From Cycas panzhihuaensis (taxonomy: Eukaryota; Cycadophyta), in contig CM041465.1 of assembly GCA_023213395.1 (NCBI GenBank), positions 233,871,741 through 233,935,740 of the forward strand: a DNA stretch of 64,000 bases, written 5' to 3'. Below, piece after piece: positions 38,840-50,715 of this stretch (positions are counted from its first letter, which is position 1; each line of letters begins with the position of its first letter). A model generated the notes under the pieces. The model was not told the DNA's origin. It made no database searches and saw nothing but the letters and a program-made list of their open reading frames with translations. The translations under genes were made by a program, and so were the position numbers.

Positions 38840-40205
38840 TGGAGGAATACACCTTCCTTTTTAGGAATTCTCTGATGTTTTTGTATGGGATTATACTAAC
38901 ATAGAGGGAATAGATCTCTCTATTATCACCTACAATCTTACCACTATCCTGGGTGCTCATCCTGTGTGACAAAAGCAGTGCCCCCTCCATCCTAAGTTAT
39001 CTACTACTTCTAAGATGAAATTTAAAAAACTCTTAGATGTAGGGTTGATCACTTTCATCGATTACTTTAAGTGGGTCTCTAATATCATTCTCATTGCTAA
39101 AAAGAATGGGACAATTTAGATATGTGTTGATTTCTGAGATATCAACAATGCATGTCCCAAAGATAACTTTCCCTTACCTTTTATTGATCAAATCATTGAT
39201 CATACCACTAGATTTGAAGTCATGTCCTTGATAGATGGCTTCTCTAGTTATAACCATATCCAGATTTCTCATGAAGATCATTAGAAAATGACCTTCACCA
39301 CTCCTTGGGGTACCTTCACTTATAAAGTGATGCCCTTTGGACTTAAAAATATAAGTGCCACTTACCAAAGGGCGATGCAATTCATCTTCCATGACCTTAT
39401 AAACAAAACCCTTGAGTTCTCCATGGATGACATGATGGGTCTTTCTTGCAAAAGGGCTCATCAGCCTGGAGATTTATGTGCCATCTTTATAAGATACCAC
39501 AAATATTATATTAGCCTAAATCCTCTCAAATATGTGTTTGTCATAATAGGTAGCAAACTCCTGGGCTTCCTCATTTCTAAATAAGGAATCTAGATCAACC
39601 CCAATAAAGTCAAGGCCATCCTTGACATGCTATCACCTAATATGCAATGGCAAATCAGATCGTTCTTAGGTAGGTTGGGTTTTCTTAGGCGTTTCTTGGT
39701 AAACTTTGCCATAAACACTAAACCCCTTACTAACTTATTGAAGAAGGAAGCCCTATTTGTTTGGTTTCCTAAGGCCTATGAAGCTTTCCAAAAGCTCAAA
39801 AGAGCTCTAGCTTCTGCTTTGATCTTGGTGCCCCCTCTCTTTAACTATCCCTTCATCCTCTACAACTTGGCTACTGATGAATTCTTAGGGGCTATGCTCA
39901 TCCAAGAGGATAATTTGAGAACCAAGCGATCCATCTATTTTATTAATCACACATTGGTCACTGCTAAGATTAATTACTCTCCTGCTAAGAAGCAATACCT
40001 TGCCTTGGTCCATGTAGCTAAGAAATTCAGGCATTACTTGCTCAGCAATACTACTCAAGTGATCGCCCAACTTGATCCCTTGAGATACCTCCTAACTCGG
40101 TCTGACTTGACTGGTAGGACTAGTAAATGGGCTATCCTCCTTCAAGAATATGACCTTCAAATCATCCATAGGAAATTGAAGAAAGAAATGGTGGTTGTTG
40201 AGTAG
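38840..40205 (+). pseudogene. Tat-like reverse transcriptase and first RNase H relic
   Basis: RT segments in order: WVSNIILIAKKNGTI (39073), ICVDF (39121), NACPKDNFPLPFIDQII (39148-39199), SLIDGFSSYNHIQI (39227), FTTPWGTFTYKVMPFGLKN (39290-39347) and SMDDMMG (39421-39441), where the catalytic YVDD now reads SMDD. The connection follows (SFLGRLGFLRRFLVNFA, 39660-39711), then an RNase H with FILYNLATDEFLGAMLIQE (39850-39906) and INYSPAKKQYLALVHVAKKF (39970-40029). The ATDEFLGA form, with weak catalytic motifs, is typical of Tat elements. Stops are frequent. Confidence 0.85.
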
Positions 40206-40379
40206 GTAGCTAACACCCCTATTCCTAAATCTTCCAATGTTCCTGTTGACGACTCCTTGCTGGACGAGCCTATCTTTTCCATCCAAGACTCATCCTCCCA
40301 TCCATTGGCTAATAGAAAATGGTATGGCGATATTGTATAATACCTTACTGAATAGCAGTATCTTTTCGATGCTAGTGAC

Positions 40380-41551
40380 AAGGTGAGGTCACAAGTTAGG
40401 GCTATTACTAGGCAGTACTTCCTTATAGAGGAGGTGTTATACAAGAGATCCTTCAATGGGGTCCTCCTTCGCTGTGCCAACCCTAACAAGGTAAACTAGA
40501 TACTTCACGAATTCCATAATGACATTTGCAAGGGCCAATCCATGGCCCAGAGGATCCTCTACATGGGTTATTATTGGCTGTCCCTTTCATAGATGCCCAC
40601 ACCTATGTGTTGCGATGTCGTAGGTGCCAAGAGTACACCAATGTCATCCATTCAACTTTTGAGGCCTTACACCTAATTATCTCTCCATGGCCTTTTCCCT
40701 AATAGGGATTGGACCTTATCATAACCATAAGCCCTCCTTCCTCATTGTAGCATAAGTTTATCTTGACTACGATGGAGTATTTTACTAACTGGGTTGAAGT
40801 GGTCCCCTTGTCCTCCATTACTAGCAAGACTATAGCCACCTTCAATTACCATTATATTATTTGTTAATTCAGGGTTCTTGACATCTTAATCATAGATAAT
40901 GCTACTCCTTTTTGTAATAAGAAGATGGATGAGCTTTGTGGGAGGTTTAGGATATCCCAAAAAATGTCTTCTCCTCATTACCCTTGGGCCAATGGCTAGA
41001 TTGAGTATTTTAACAAGACTCTTATCAATATCTTAAAGAAAACCATTGCCCAATCCTAAAGGAAATGGCACCTTCAACTTCCCTCTTCTTTATGGGCATA
41101 TTACACTTCCATTTGCATAGCTATAGGGATGACCCTGTTCTCCCTTATGTATGGAACTAAGGCAGTCCTCCCCTTAGAAGTAGAAATCCCCTCCTTGCAT
41201 GTTTCCTTTTGAGTTCTTATTGATGAGGAATCATGTCATCAGGCTTGCCTCCTTAACCTCAAAGCCCTAGATGAGAGATTCTTGACAGCATACCAAGCAA
41301 ACCTCACCTCCAAGGCTATGGCATGAAGAATGTATGATAAACATCTTTGTCCTCACCCTTTGCATCCTAGGGATCATGTCATTAAACTTAAATGCCTCCA
41401 TGATCACATATCTAAATTTGTGCCTAAATGGGTTAGTCCCTTCATCATTCTCGAGAGCCTCGATAATGGTGCCTATAGGATAGTAACTCTAGAAGGTCTT
41501 AAATTAGAGAAGGCCATTAATGGGAAATTCCTAAAGAAACTCTATGTGTGA
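40380..41551 (+). pseudogene. Tat-like integrase relic
   Basis: A zinc domain is visible as HEFHNDICKGQS (40505) and, in another frame, YVLRCRRCQEYT (40600-40635): the HHCC pattern. In the core, the segment containing EYFTNWVEVVPL (40770-40805) is followed by LIIDNATPFC (40885-40914), the second catalytic Asp, and by NG-stop-IEYFNKTL (40993-41022), with the third catalytic acid Glu. The C-terminal part, open from 41330 to 41551, contains FVPKWVSPFIILESLDNGAY and ends KFLKKLYV-stop. Several frame changes and stops, including a lost Gln codon, disable it. Confidence 0.8.
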
Positions 41552-42389
41552 CTCATCCTACTCTCGAGTAGGATAGACACACCCTTTCCTCTCACTCTGA
41601 AATGAGTTTAAACTACCACTCTAAGCACGTCATCATTTCTCCTAGCCATAGGTGAAATGGTAGTTTAGAGTAGATCTCCATATTTCTAATTATTTTTACT
41701 TACATTGCATCCCTTGTTTCCCCCCAATCGAGACCTCTCCTTTCCTAGTTGGGTAAGCAAACTTCCTTCGCTTTTGAGCATAGAATCGCTTCCCAACTAG
41801 GGCCTTTTGCTTGAGTATCTATACTCCCCTTGTCATTGCTTCCTTTTCATATCCATTATGCTCCCCCAATGGACATACATAGTTCCTCTTCCTACCCTCA
41901 TATGTATTCATCATTGATACGTATGGTGATCATGTGTGCCTTCTATGAGTGTGGCATCATATGAAAGGAAGCTGGAGTATCATCTGCATATGATCTAATA
42001 ATAAAAATTATACATATCAATCAACTAAAACCAACATAATGCATAACCCCTTATGCACTCGTGCATGCATATCCATATGCATACACCTATCTCTTTATGC
42101 ATCATATAAATAAACAAATAATACAACAAAATAACAACATTATAAATCTATCATAGCATCATCATCATAGGTCAAATGGGGTGCCAATTGGCCCCTATCT
42201 ATATATATACAAATGATATGGTATAACAGATTATATAGTACATTATCATCTAGGCATCATACCTCAGGAAGTTGGAATCCTTACAGGGAGGAGTACAATT
42301 ATGTGTCTATATATGGTGAGCACTCCCTGAAGGTCTAATGCTTTTCTACCCAAAATGAATAGTATACCTCGACACCCTGCCCTTAAGGG
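41552..42389 (+). other. Spacer between integrase and antisense gene
   Basis: Intergenic part of the giant element. No domain is seen. AT-rich around 42000-42250. Confidence 0.5.
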
Positions 42390-44273
42390 GATTTGTCCCC
42401 TCATCTACGGGATCCCTCACCAGGGGACCACATATCTCCCAGGCTCTTGCATCGTCACTACAAGCTCCCTACCTTGCTCTCCTCATCCTGAGGCCTCCTC
42501 TGGGTCATCGTGATAGTATGCATATGTGACCTGCTGTGTGATGACCTAGTGGTGATCTGCTCCACTAGCTGATCATATCTCACTTAGATACGATCCCTCT
42601 CCCTCTCTGCTCCTCAAAGCCTCTCCTCTAACATGGTGATCTGGATCCTATTCTCTACATCCCTGCCTGTTTCTCCTCCTCCCTAAGCCTCCAGTACTTA
42701 GATCTGTCCCTACAAGGTGTCTCTCTCTGTCGCCAGTTGATCCCTCTCCACTCGAGTCTATTTAGTGTACCCTATAGTTGTCCTACCCTTTCCTGGAGCT
42801 CCTAGGACTCTACCACCCATATATCTCTAACTTTGATCAATGGGATGAATGCTGATGTGTGTGGCCCGGTCTATTGTGGCTCCTCGCTAGCTAGAATAGG
42901 AGGCTATCCCTCTGCATAAACTTGGGGGAATAGCTCACAAACTACCACCTCCAGTAGCCTTATCATCTCTGCTACCCTTGCCAAACCATATATACCATGT
43001 GTCAATCTAATGTATATACATATAAAAGCATCAAAAATCTAAATAAAATAATCTAATCAATCAATGATCAAAAGGACGTTGAGTCAGGGTAGAATCTCAC
43101 CTCTTGGGATGGTTGGCTTCTCAACTTTGATGATCACCTCCTTTGCAATAGTTGCCTCTATTGCTACCTCCATCTCATCGACCTCTAGCACTATATTGCC
43201 CACCACTTGGGCTATTGGGTTATGTCCTACCTCTAATCCCTTCTCTTTAGGGACCCCTCTATCTACGGTAGCTATCGCCACCTTTATTATTGCTACCACT
43301 TCTGCTAGAGCTCCACCAGTAACTCCCTCTCTACCTCCTGGTCTTGGTGGTGCCCTATCTCCTTCTATAGGTACCAATGGGCCTACCTCACCTCCTACAA
43401 CTCCTGATGGACCTGCCCCATCACCTCTACCCTTATTGGGCTCATCCCTTAGCTCTCCTACTACATTGTCACTCTCTTAGTGGATCACTCTACATGGATC
43501 CACTGTGAAATCTGCTAAAGTGAGTAAGTTAAGTGATGTCACTACCACTGACTTCTATACATGGACCTAGTCCTCAATCCTTCTAAACCTCATCGGCCAT
43601 CTATGGACCATAGGTGCCCTAGTCGAGACGGGGTGTGGCCCTCCTAGTGGTGCCACCACTTTGAAGTATTCAAAAAACTAGTAATGTAATAGAGTGCAGT
43701 AAGATAATCCTCCTCTACTAGCCACCTAAATCTAATCTAACTATGTTGTTATGTTGGTTGCTATCAGGATAGCCCAGTCAAACATCTCTTTAGCCTCACA
43801 CCTATAGATAGTAGCCATCCATCCTCTTGGTATATCCCTGTAGTTTAATTTCCAAGAGATCCATAATAGAATGGCCAGTGTGATGAGTTTCTATACCTAA
43901 GGAACTCTAGATAAAACCACACCCTAGACTAACACTCCTCGTCAATCCCACCTACCCTGTCCTGTAAAATATCTAGCTACCTCCTGGTAGGCAGCATCTG
44001 TGCTGGGAAATGTGCCCAATGATGTCAATGTACCTCCTGCTAATATACCTAATATCCCCAGGTGTGATCGTGATATCTCCCACCTATTGGAGGCAGAATA
44101 CGTGTCTCTGTCTATCCTAGTAGGAGACGATGTCGACTAAGAGATGCTGGTCAGATGCATACTAGGGTGTCCTAATGACCTTGAGGAGCTTATAGCATCG
44201 CAGGGTCATCCTCTCCTACTACATTATCATCTTAATAAACCTCATCATGGCTATACCTATGTTCTCATAGTTG
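42390..44273 (-). pseudogene. Antisense gene relic: plant-mobile-domain-like plus coiled coil
   Basis: On the minus strand, upstream to downstream. At about 44170-43990 the reading DQHLLVDIVSY and VFCLQ-stop-VGDITITPGDI has the shape of a plant mobile domain (a fold shared by host PMD proteins and transposon-derived genes). At 43377-43084 there is an open low-complexity Pro/Gly/Val/Glu frame. At about 42777-42560, in the same frame as that segment, RVERDQLATERDTL, MLEERL and ERERDRI form a heptad-type coiled coil. The N-terminal part appears to continue at 49860-49574, beyond the nested Copia. The plus-strand frame 43064-43480 is the shadow. Antisense genes after integrase are known in Tat-type elements; the function is unknown. 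The PMD match is by eye only. Confidence 0.55.
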
Positions 44274-44278
44274 TCAAC

Positions 44279-44916
44279 TATTGGGTATTGTGACAACAAT
44301 TATAGGCCTAAAATTATGGCTCGTTTTTGGCGCGGTTTCCCCCTTAATCTTTCTCAGGGGGTTCTAAGGGGGGCGTGAGCCCCCCTTGGCCGTCAAGTGC
44401 GGGTGTGAACGCCCATAGGGAGGGGTTCGGGGGCGATAGCCCCTGACCCAAAAATTTGACCATGTAAACCTTATTAAAGTGTAAAGAGAATCAGGGTCGT
44501 ACAATGAAAATACCATAGATTCTATGGTTGAGATTTTAGGTCTTGGATGTCCTCTCATGTAGCCCGTTTTAGGGCTTTTCTTATTATGTTGTAATGTTAT
44601 GCAATGTACTGTGAAGAGGACAGCGGCTAGTTGTTGTTCCAGAGAGCACTCTGTATCTGTGATGTACTATTTTCTCCATTCTGCAGTAATAAAGATCACT
44701 ACATTTCCTGTGTGGATGTTTCCCTAGCACACTGCTAAGGTTTTACCACATTATATTGGGTGCACATGTGATGTTTAGCTTTCATTGTCTTGTTACTGTA
44801 TAATCTCTAGTTTTAAGAACTTGCATGTAATTTGTATGTTTCATTTATGTAACTAGTTGTAAGAAAGTAATAGATCTTGGTGGCTGTTGGAGGGTTGGAC
44901 CTTTCTATTCTCAACA
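44279..44916 (+). repeat. 5' LTR of nested Copia
   Basis: 638 bp; starts TATTGGGTATTG (first dinucleotide TA in place of TG) and ends TATTCTCAACA. It contains a GC-rich block at about 44330-44450 in otherwise AT-rich sequence, which differs from the other LTR by several small insertions and deletions; the rest is closely similar. Confidence 0.95.
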
Positions 44917-44918
44917 AG

Positions 44919-44931
44919 TGGTATCATAGCC
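44919..44931 (+). other. Primer binding site (initiator tRNA-Met type)
   Basis: TGGTATCATAGCC, two bases after the 5' LTR, with one mismatch to the usual plant initiator-Met site. Confidence 0.9.
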
Positions 44932-44990
44932 ACTCTTTTTCTTGCAGCGAGTTTGTGAAGGTTTTTTGATGTTGGCTTTTCTACACCAAA

Positions 44991-45835
44991 ATGGCGAAAC
45001 TGGCGAGTGCAAAGTTCGAGGTGGAGAAATTCAATGGCAAGAATAACTTCGAGTTGTGGAAGCTAAAAGCGTACGATATTCTTGTACAGCAGGGTTTGTA
45101 CAAAGCCCTTGCAGGAAAATCGAAGAAACCCACGGGAATGGACGATGATGAATGGGATGATTTAGACAAAAAGGCACTTAGCACAATACGATTGTGCTTG
45201 GCAGATGAAGTTTTGTTTAACATCGCAGGGGAGCAGACAGCAGCAGGATTATGGACCCGGTTGGAAGGCCTGTATATGACCAAATCAGTAACAAACTGAA
45301 TCTACCTGAAGAGGCAACTGTACTCATTACGGATGAAGGAAGGTACAAAGATTGCTGACCATTTAAATATTTTCAATACTCTTATTTGTCAATTGGCTAG
45401 TATTGATGTTAAAATTGAGAATGAAGACAAGGCAGTTACCCTATTATGCTCATTACCTGAATCCTAGGATAATATTGTCACCTCAATCAATTTTAGCACT
45501 ACAGATGAATTGGAATATGACTTTGTTGTGAGTGCTTTGCTAATAGAAGAAGTGTGGAGGAAGTCTAGTCTTGAAACCTCCACACCAGAATCCATGACAG
45601 TAAGGGGTAGAACGTTTGAGAGAGGACAAAACTCCAGGGATACATCGAGATCTAAGTCAAAGAGCAAAAAGAGTAAGCTCAGGTGTTGGCATTGTAATAA
45701 GACCGGTCACCTTAAGAAGGATTGTTACAAAAGGAAGGAGTTCCAGAAAAAGGAAGATCCTGCCAAGGAGGCAAATCAGGTGGAGTCAAATAAAGGTATG
45801 GATGATGATGTCTTAGTTGCTTGTAATGTTTCTCA
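44991..45835 (+). pseudogene. gag: Copia gag relic
   Basis: Start ATG at 44991 about 75 bp after the LTR. The N-terminal capsid reads FNGKNNFELWKLKAYDILVQ, then DDDEWDDLDKKALSTIRLCL and GLWTRLEGLYMTKS. An in-frame TGA at 45297-45299 and a TAG at 45465 interrupt it; flanking words (YLKRQLYSLRMKEG, ELEYDFVVSALLIEE) continue the same frame. A CCHC zinc knuckle, CWHCNKTGHLKKDC (about 45683-45724), marks the nucleocapsid end. Both stops can arise by one transition from the expected codon (Arg and Trp). Confidence 0.9.
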
Positions 45836-47110
45836 TTATCACCATGACTGGTTATTAGATTCTGGTGCTTCGCACCACATGTGTCCACATAGGAGTTGGT
45901 TTTTATCATACCAACCTTTTGATGGTGGTGATGTGCTTATGGGAAACAAAGTTTCTTATAAGACAGTGGGCATTGGTAGCATCAGAATTAAGATATTCGA
46001 TGGGGTAGTCAGAACATTAACTGAGGTTAGACATATACCTGATTTGAAAAGGAACCTAATTTCCTTGGGTGAATTAGATTCGAGTGGTTTTAAGCATACA
46101 GGTCATGAAGGAGTCCTAAAGGTGTCAAAGGGCACCTTGGTTGTTATGAAAGCCTTAAACAGAGGAAATCTTTATATTTTAGTGGGAAGTATAGATGTCG
46201 ACCACAAAGATCAAAGACTACAAAGATCCCTTTCACTATGGCATCAAAGACTTGGGCACATGAGTGAGAAAGGACTTAAGGTGCTGATAAACTATAAGTT
46301 ACTTCCTAACTTGCAGCTTTCAGATTTGGCTTTCTGTAAACATTGTGTTTCTGGAAAGTAGTGTAGACTCAGGTTTAAAGTAGGGAGTCACACTAGTAAA
46401 GGCATTCTGGATTACATACATTTAGATGTATGGGGACCAGCCCCTAAAATATCTTGTGGAGGATCATTGTATTTTGTCACATTTATACATGATTACTTCA
46501 AGAAGGTATGGGTCTATTTTTTGAAAAGGAAATCTGAAGTTTTTAGTGTCTTTAAGCAGTTCAAGGCTTTAGTTGAGAACAAGATCTTGGTAAGATAATC
46601 AAATGTTTAAGAACTGACAATGGAGGTGAGTTCAACTCCTTGGAATCTGAGAACTATTGCAGAGAAGCTGGGATCCAAAGACACAAGACCACTAGCTATA
46701 CTCCACAGCAAAATGGCATTGCTGAGCGCATGAATAGGACACTCCTAGAAAGAGCAAGAAGCATGCTAAGTAATGTAGGAGTGGAGGCGGGGCTTATGGG
46801 CGTGTCCAAACAGCTTGCTATCTAGTAAACAGGTCACCATCAGTTGCAATAGATTGTAAGATTCCTAAAGAGGTATGGACTGGACATCTGTGTGATTATT
46901 CAAATTTAAAAGTTTTTGGTTGTGATGCTTATGCCTAGACTAATAAAAGTAAATGTTCAAAGTTAGACCCAAAATCCAAGAGATATATCTTTGTTGGTTA
47001 TGGTGATAAGGATGGTGTGAAGGGATACAGGTTATGGGATCCTCACACAAAATCACCATTGAGAGATGTCATATTTGATGAATCTCCTTGTAAAATCGAC
47101 GAGATAGAAA
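45836..47110 (+). pseudogene. Copia protease and integrase relic
   Basis: The protease active site WLLDSGASHHMCP lies at 45849-45887. The integrase zinc region LSLWHQRLGHMSEKGLKVL (46231-46287) and FCKHCVSGK (46333-46359) are followed by a stop. The core continues with DYIHLDVWGP (46412-46441) and YFVTFIHDYFKKVWVYFLKR. After a one-base frame change near 46590 come CLRTDNGGEF and TTSYTPQQNGIAERMNRTLL (46686-46745), with Asp and Glu of the catalytic triad. A small deletion near 46805 is followed by VNRSPSVAI, NLKVFGCDAYA and RYIFVGYGDKDGVKGYRLWD. Several stops follow around 47120. Confidence 0.9.
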
Positions 47111-48882
47111 CTGAAATGAAATAGGAGTAGTAAGATGAACATCAACAAGTTAAGTTTGAAATGCAGCCATCTGTGGAATCAGAAGAGCATGAAGATCTTT
47201 CTGAAGATGAATCAGCAACAGATTCATAGGAGTATGTGGATACTCCTCTACCAACAGTCAGAAGATCTATATGAATCAGTCATCCACCTGACAGGTACAA
47301 CCCTTCTATTTCTATTGCTTTAGTTTCTAATGATGGTGAGCCCACATGTTATCAGGCGATAGATGATATCCATGGAGAGAAGTGGATAAGGGCTATGTAG
47401 GAAGAGATAGATGCCTTGAAGAAGAATCATTCATGGGACTTGGTAGAACTTCCACATGGTAGGAAGACTGTTGGTTGCAGGTGGGTTTTCAAAAAGAAAA
47501 TGGATGTTGATGGAAAGGTTGATAAATATAGGGCACGACTGGTGGCAAAAGGCTTTGCTCAAAAAGTAGGTATTGACTTTCATGAGATCTTTTTACCAGT
47601 TGTTAAACTTGTTTCAATTCGAGTGCGATTAACATTAGTAGCTTCTCTCAATTTGGAGTTGGAGCAGTTAGATGTAAAAACAACTTTTCTACACAAAGAT
47701 TTAGATGAGGAGATATATATGGATCAACCAGAGGGGTTTGTACAAGATGGCAGGAAAAGACTTGTTTGCAGGCTCAGGAAATCATTGTATGGCCTGAAGC
47801 AATCATCCAGGTAGTGGTACAAGAAGTTTGATGCCTTCATGGAGAGCCAAAATTTTAAAAGAAGTGAGTATGATCATTGTGTTTACTTCAAATTTATAGA
47901 CAATGGCTTATTCATTATCTTGGTGTTATATGTTGATGACATGCTGGTTGCAAGCAAGAGCATGGTAGAAATCAACAAGCTAAAGGCTCAATTGGCTAGG
48001 ACTTTTGATATGAAGGATCTAGGAGCTGCAAAATAAATCTTAAGCATGGAAATACGCAGAGACAGGAAAAGTGGTAAGCTATGGTTATCACAGCAGAAAT
48101 ATGTGGAGAAGGTGCTAACCAGGCTTGGGATGGCAAATGTGAAACCAGTGAGTATCCCTTTGGCTTCCCACTTCAAGCTTTCATCTAATATGAGTCCTAG
48201 TAATGAAGAAGAAAAGGCTTATATGTCTTGTGTGCCTTATGCCAGTGCAGTAGGAAGTTTAATGTATGCCATGGTATATACAAGACCTAATATTTCACAT
48301 GCAGTCGGTGTAGTTAGAAGGTTTATGGCAAAACCAGGAAAGGAGCATTGGAAATGCGGTGAAATGGGTGCTTCGGTATTTGAGAGGCACTAGTGATTCT
48401 TGCATCACCTTTGGAGTCTGAAATCGGTTTGTGGATATGTCGATTGATTTTGAAGGAGATTTAGACAAAGAAGGTCTACTTGAGTTATGTTTTCACTCTT
48501 GCAAATGGTCCAGATTAGTTGGATGTCCAAATTGCGAGCACAATTGCAATTAACCACGGAAGGCGAATATGTTGTCTTTGCTGCAGCACATGCTTGTAAA
48601 GAAGCAATCTGGTTACAGGGTCTATTGGTTGAACTTGGAAGGAGACAGGAAAATGTAAAGGTATTTTGTGACAGTCAAAGTGCTATTTACCTAGCCAAGA
48701 ATCCAGCTTATCATAGTAGAACAAAGCATATTGCTCTAAAGTACCATTTTATTAGACAGGTTGTGGAAGCAGGTGGAGTGGCACTTGAGAAGATTCACAC
48801 CAATCAGAATTGTGCTGATATATTCACTAAACCAGTACCATTAGAGAAGTTCAAATGGTGTTTGACTTCTCTTAGCTTATAG
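47111..48882 (+). pseudogene. Copia reverse transcriptase and RNase H relic
   Basis: RT: SWDLVELPHGRKTVGCRWVF (47431-47490), KVDKYRARLVAKGFAQ, LELEQLDVKTTFLHKDL with the first catalytic Asp (47654-47704), KSLYGLKQS, and the intact active site LYVDDMLVA (47926-47952). In-frame stops occur after SSR (47811) and AAK (48033), each one transition from a Gln codon. Then GMANVKPVSIPLASH and YASAVGSLMYAMVYTRPNIS (48238-48297). After a frame change near 48360 RNase H reads TTEGEYVVFAAAHACKEAIW (48555-48614), VFCDSQSAIYLAKNPAYHSR and KYHFIRQVVEAGGV, ending LTSLSL-stop at 48882. It is the best-preserved coding region of the window. Confidence 0.95.
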
Positions 48883-48938
48883 AAAAGATGATGAAGGATC
48901 CAGGAAAGGTAGCGGGTAATTGTTGTCAAGGTAGAGAT

Positions 48939-49568
48939 TGTTGGGTATTGTGACAACAATTATAGGCCTAAAATTATGGCTTTGTTTTGGTGATTTCCCC
49001 CTAATCTTTCTCGGGGAGGTTCCAGTGGAGCCCCCTTGGCCGAGGTGTGGGGTGTGGGCAGCCCCGCTAGGAGGGGGTTCAGGGGCGATAGCCCCCGACC
49101 CGAAAAATTGACCATGTAAACCTTATTAAAGTGTAAAGAGAATCAGGGTTGTACAATGAAAATACCCTAGATTCTACGATTGAGATTTTAGGTCTTGGAT
49201 GTCCTCTCATGTAGCCCATTTTAGGGCTTTTCTTATTATGTTGTAATGTTATGCAATGTACTGTGAAGAGGGCGGTGGCTGGTTGTTGTTCCAGAGAGCA
49301 CTCTGTATCTGTGATGTACTATTTTCTCCACTCTATAGTAATAGAGATCGCTACCTTTCCTGTGTGGATGTTTCCCTATCACACTGCTAGGGTTTTACCA
49401 CGTTATATTGGGTGCACATATGATGTTTGGCTTTCATTGTCTTGTTACTGTATAATCTCTAGTTTGAAGAACTTGCATGTAATTTGTATGTTTCATTTCT
49501 GTAACTAGTTGTAAGAAAGTAATAAATCTTGGTGGCTGTTAGAGGGTTGGACCTTTCTATTCTCAACA
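48939..49568 (+). repeat. 3' LTR of nested Copia
   Basis: 630 bp; starts TGTTGGGTATTG and ends TATTCTCAACA. It is preceded by the short purine-rich CAAGGTAGAGAT (48927-48938), a weak polypurine tract. The open frame at 49251-49508 is LTR sequence, not a gene. Confidence 0.95.
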
Positions 49569-49573
49569 TCAAC

Positions 49574-49860
49574 TATGATAACAACCTACAAACAACTAAG
49601 AAATTAGTTAGAAAACTCTCTAAACTACCCTGCTACATGTTATACTCCCCTCTGGATGGCACGTGCTCCATCAGATTGAGCAAGCCCATCCATCAGGCTT
49701 CCTTTCCTCTTTTTTCTATTATCTATCCTCCAACCTATGTCAAAATCTATGGTATCATAGATATTAATGTGGGTCCTACTGAGAAAATTTGATTTTCTTG
49801 CTAGCCCTACTATAAACTTCATGGCACCATGATCTTTACAGCAAGGCCATGATTTACCCT
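49574..49860 (-). pseudogene. Upstream part of the antisense gene, beyond nested Copia
   Basis: Minus strand 49822-49640 is open and contains TIDFDIGWRIDNRKKRKGSL and GLAQSDGARAIQ. It lies directly upstream, on the minus strand, of the mobile-domain-like segment once the Copia element and its target duplication are taken out. A possible start is the ATG read at 49849, followed shortly by a stop. Assignment to the same gene is by position, not by a recognised domain. Confidence 0.4.
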
Positions 49861-50715
49861 CTAAAAATGGGGGGTGTGCCTTGAAAATCCTAAACGTTTA
49901 TTTAAGTGGACCTAAACTTGGTCCACTAGGACTAGGGTTGCCTGGTGCCCTAGTCCTCCCCCTCCTTGGGCCTCGTTCGAGCTCCAAGGGGTCTTAGTTC
50001 ACCCTTAAGAGGCCCAAAATAAGACACTAAATCACAAAAAATCCATAAAATAAATGTGACAAAATGGACAGGCTAAGGGATGATCCACTCACTGGGCCTA
50101 GCCTGATCATTGTCATCATGTCATTGCGATCTTGTCAGTTTTCTCTACACCTCAATCCAATGGTTGGATCTCCTGCTAGGTGCTCTTGAATCCTAGTAAA
50201 GCCTCATTGCATAAAGGGGAGGGCTCCAGATCGAGTGTGGGGCCTGTGAAAATGAACTCCATTTTCACCCTTCTTCCCTTTATATATGCAAGGGCCTCAA
50301 GAGTACCTTCTCCTTTTCCTTTGCCATGATAGCCCTCGAGACTGTCTCCTTGCCATTATTCACTTTGTCTTTAGGACCCATCCCCTGTTTCGCTCATGTA
50401 GCCTCCATTTTGAGCTCTTTTTGTGCATTTATGATGACCCTGAAGGCCCCTTCTATCTCATTTTTTGTGCCACCCCAAAACATATCCATTTTTATACTCC
50501 TTTGACTCATTTCAGCATCTTGAGTCCATTTTTGCTATCTGTTTGAGCCTTTGAGGCTCCTAGGGGGAGTGTGTCCTCCCTCCCAAGCCTTTGTTAGCCT
50601 ACTTGCAACCCCTAGGAGCCCAGGAATGGATTTCTTGCTATCTTTTCTCCTTCTTTTCATCAGGTAGGCCTCCCTCAAGCCTGGTAGCCTCCTTCTAGGG
50701 CTCTCCTATCCTCTC
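49861..50715 (+). other. Spacer of the giant element, no gene seen
   Basis: Somewhat GC-richer than its surroundings. The frame at 50286-50546 shows no recognisable domain. Confidence 0.45.

Larger units (their letters stand above)
44279..49568 (+). mobile_element. Complete but decayed Copia LTR retrotransposon
   Basis: 5,290 bp, bounded by LTRs 44279-44916 and 48939-49568 and by the perfect 5 bp target duplication TCAAC (44274-44278 and 49569-49573). It carries a Met-type primer site and gag, protease, integrase, RT and RNase H in Copia order, in the same orientation as the giant host element. Its frame is broken by stops and a few shifts, mostly from C-to-T or G-to-A changes. It lies inside the antisense gene of the giant element, so it is younger than that element. 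Confidence 0.95.

Noticed and set aside
43064-43480. 138-codon plus-strand frame rich in Ser, Thr and Pro
   Set aside because: It overlaps the minus-strand low-complexity frame that links to the coiled coil. The plus frame has no family resemblance and is taken as its shadow.
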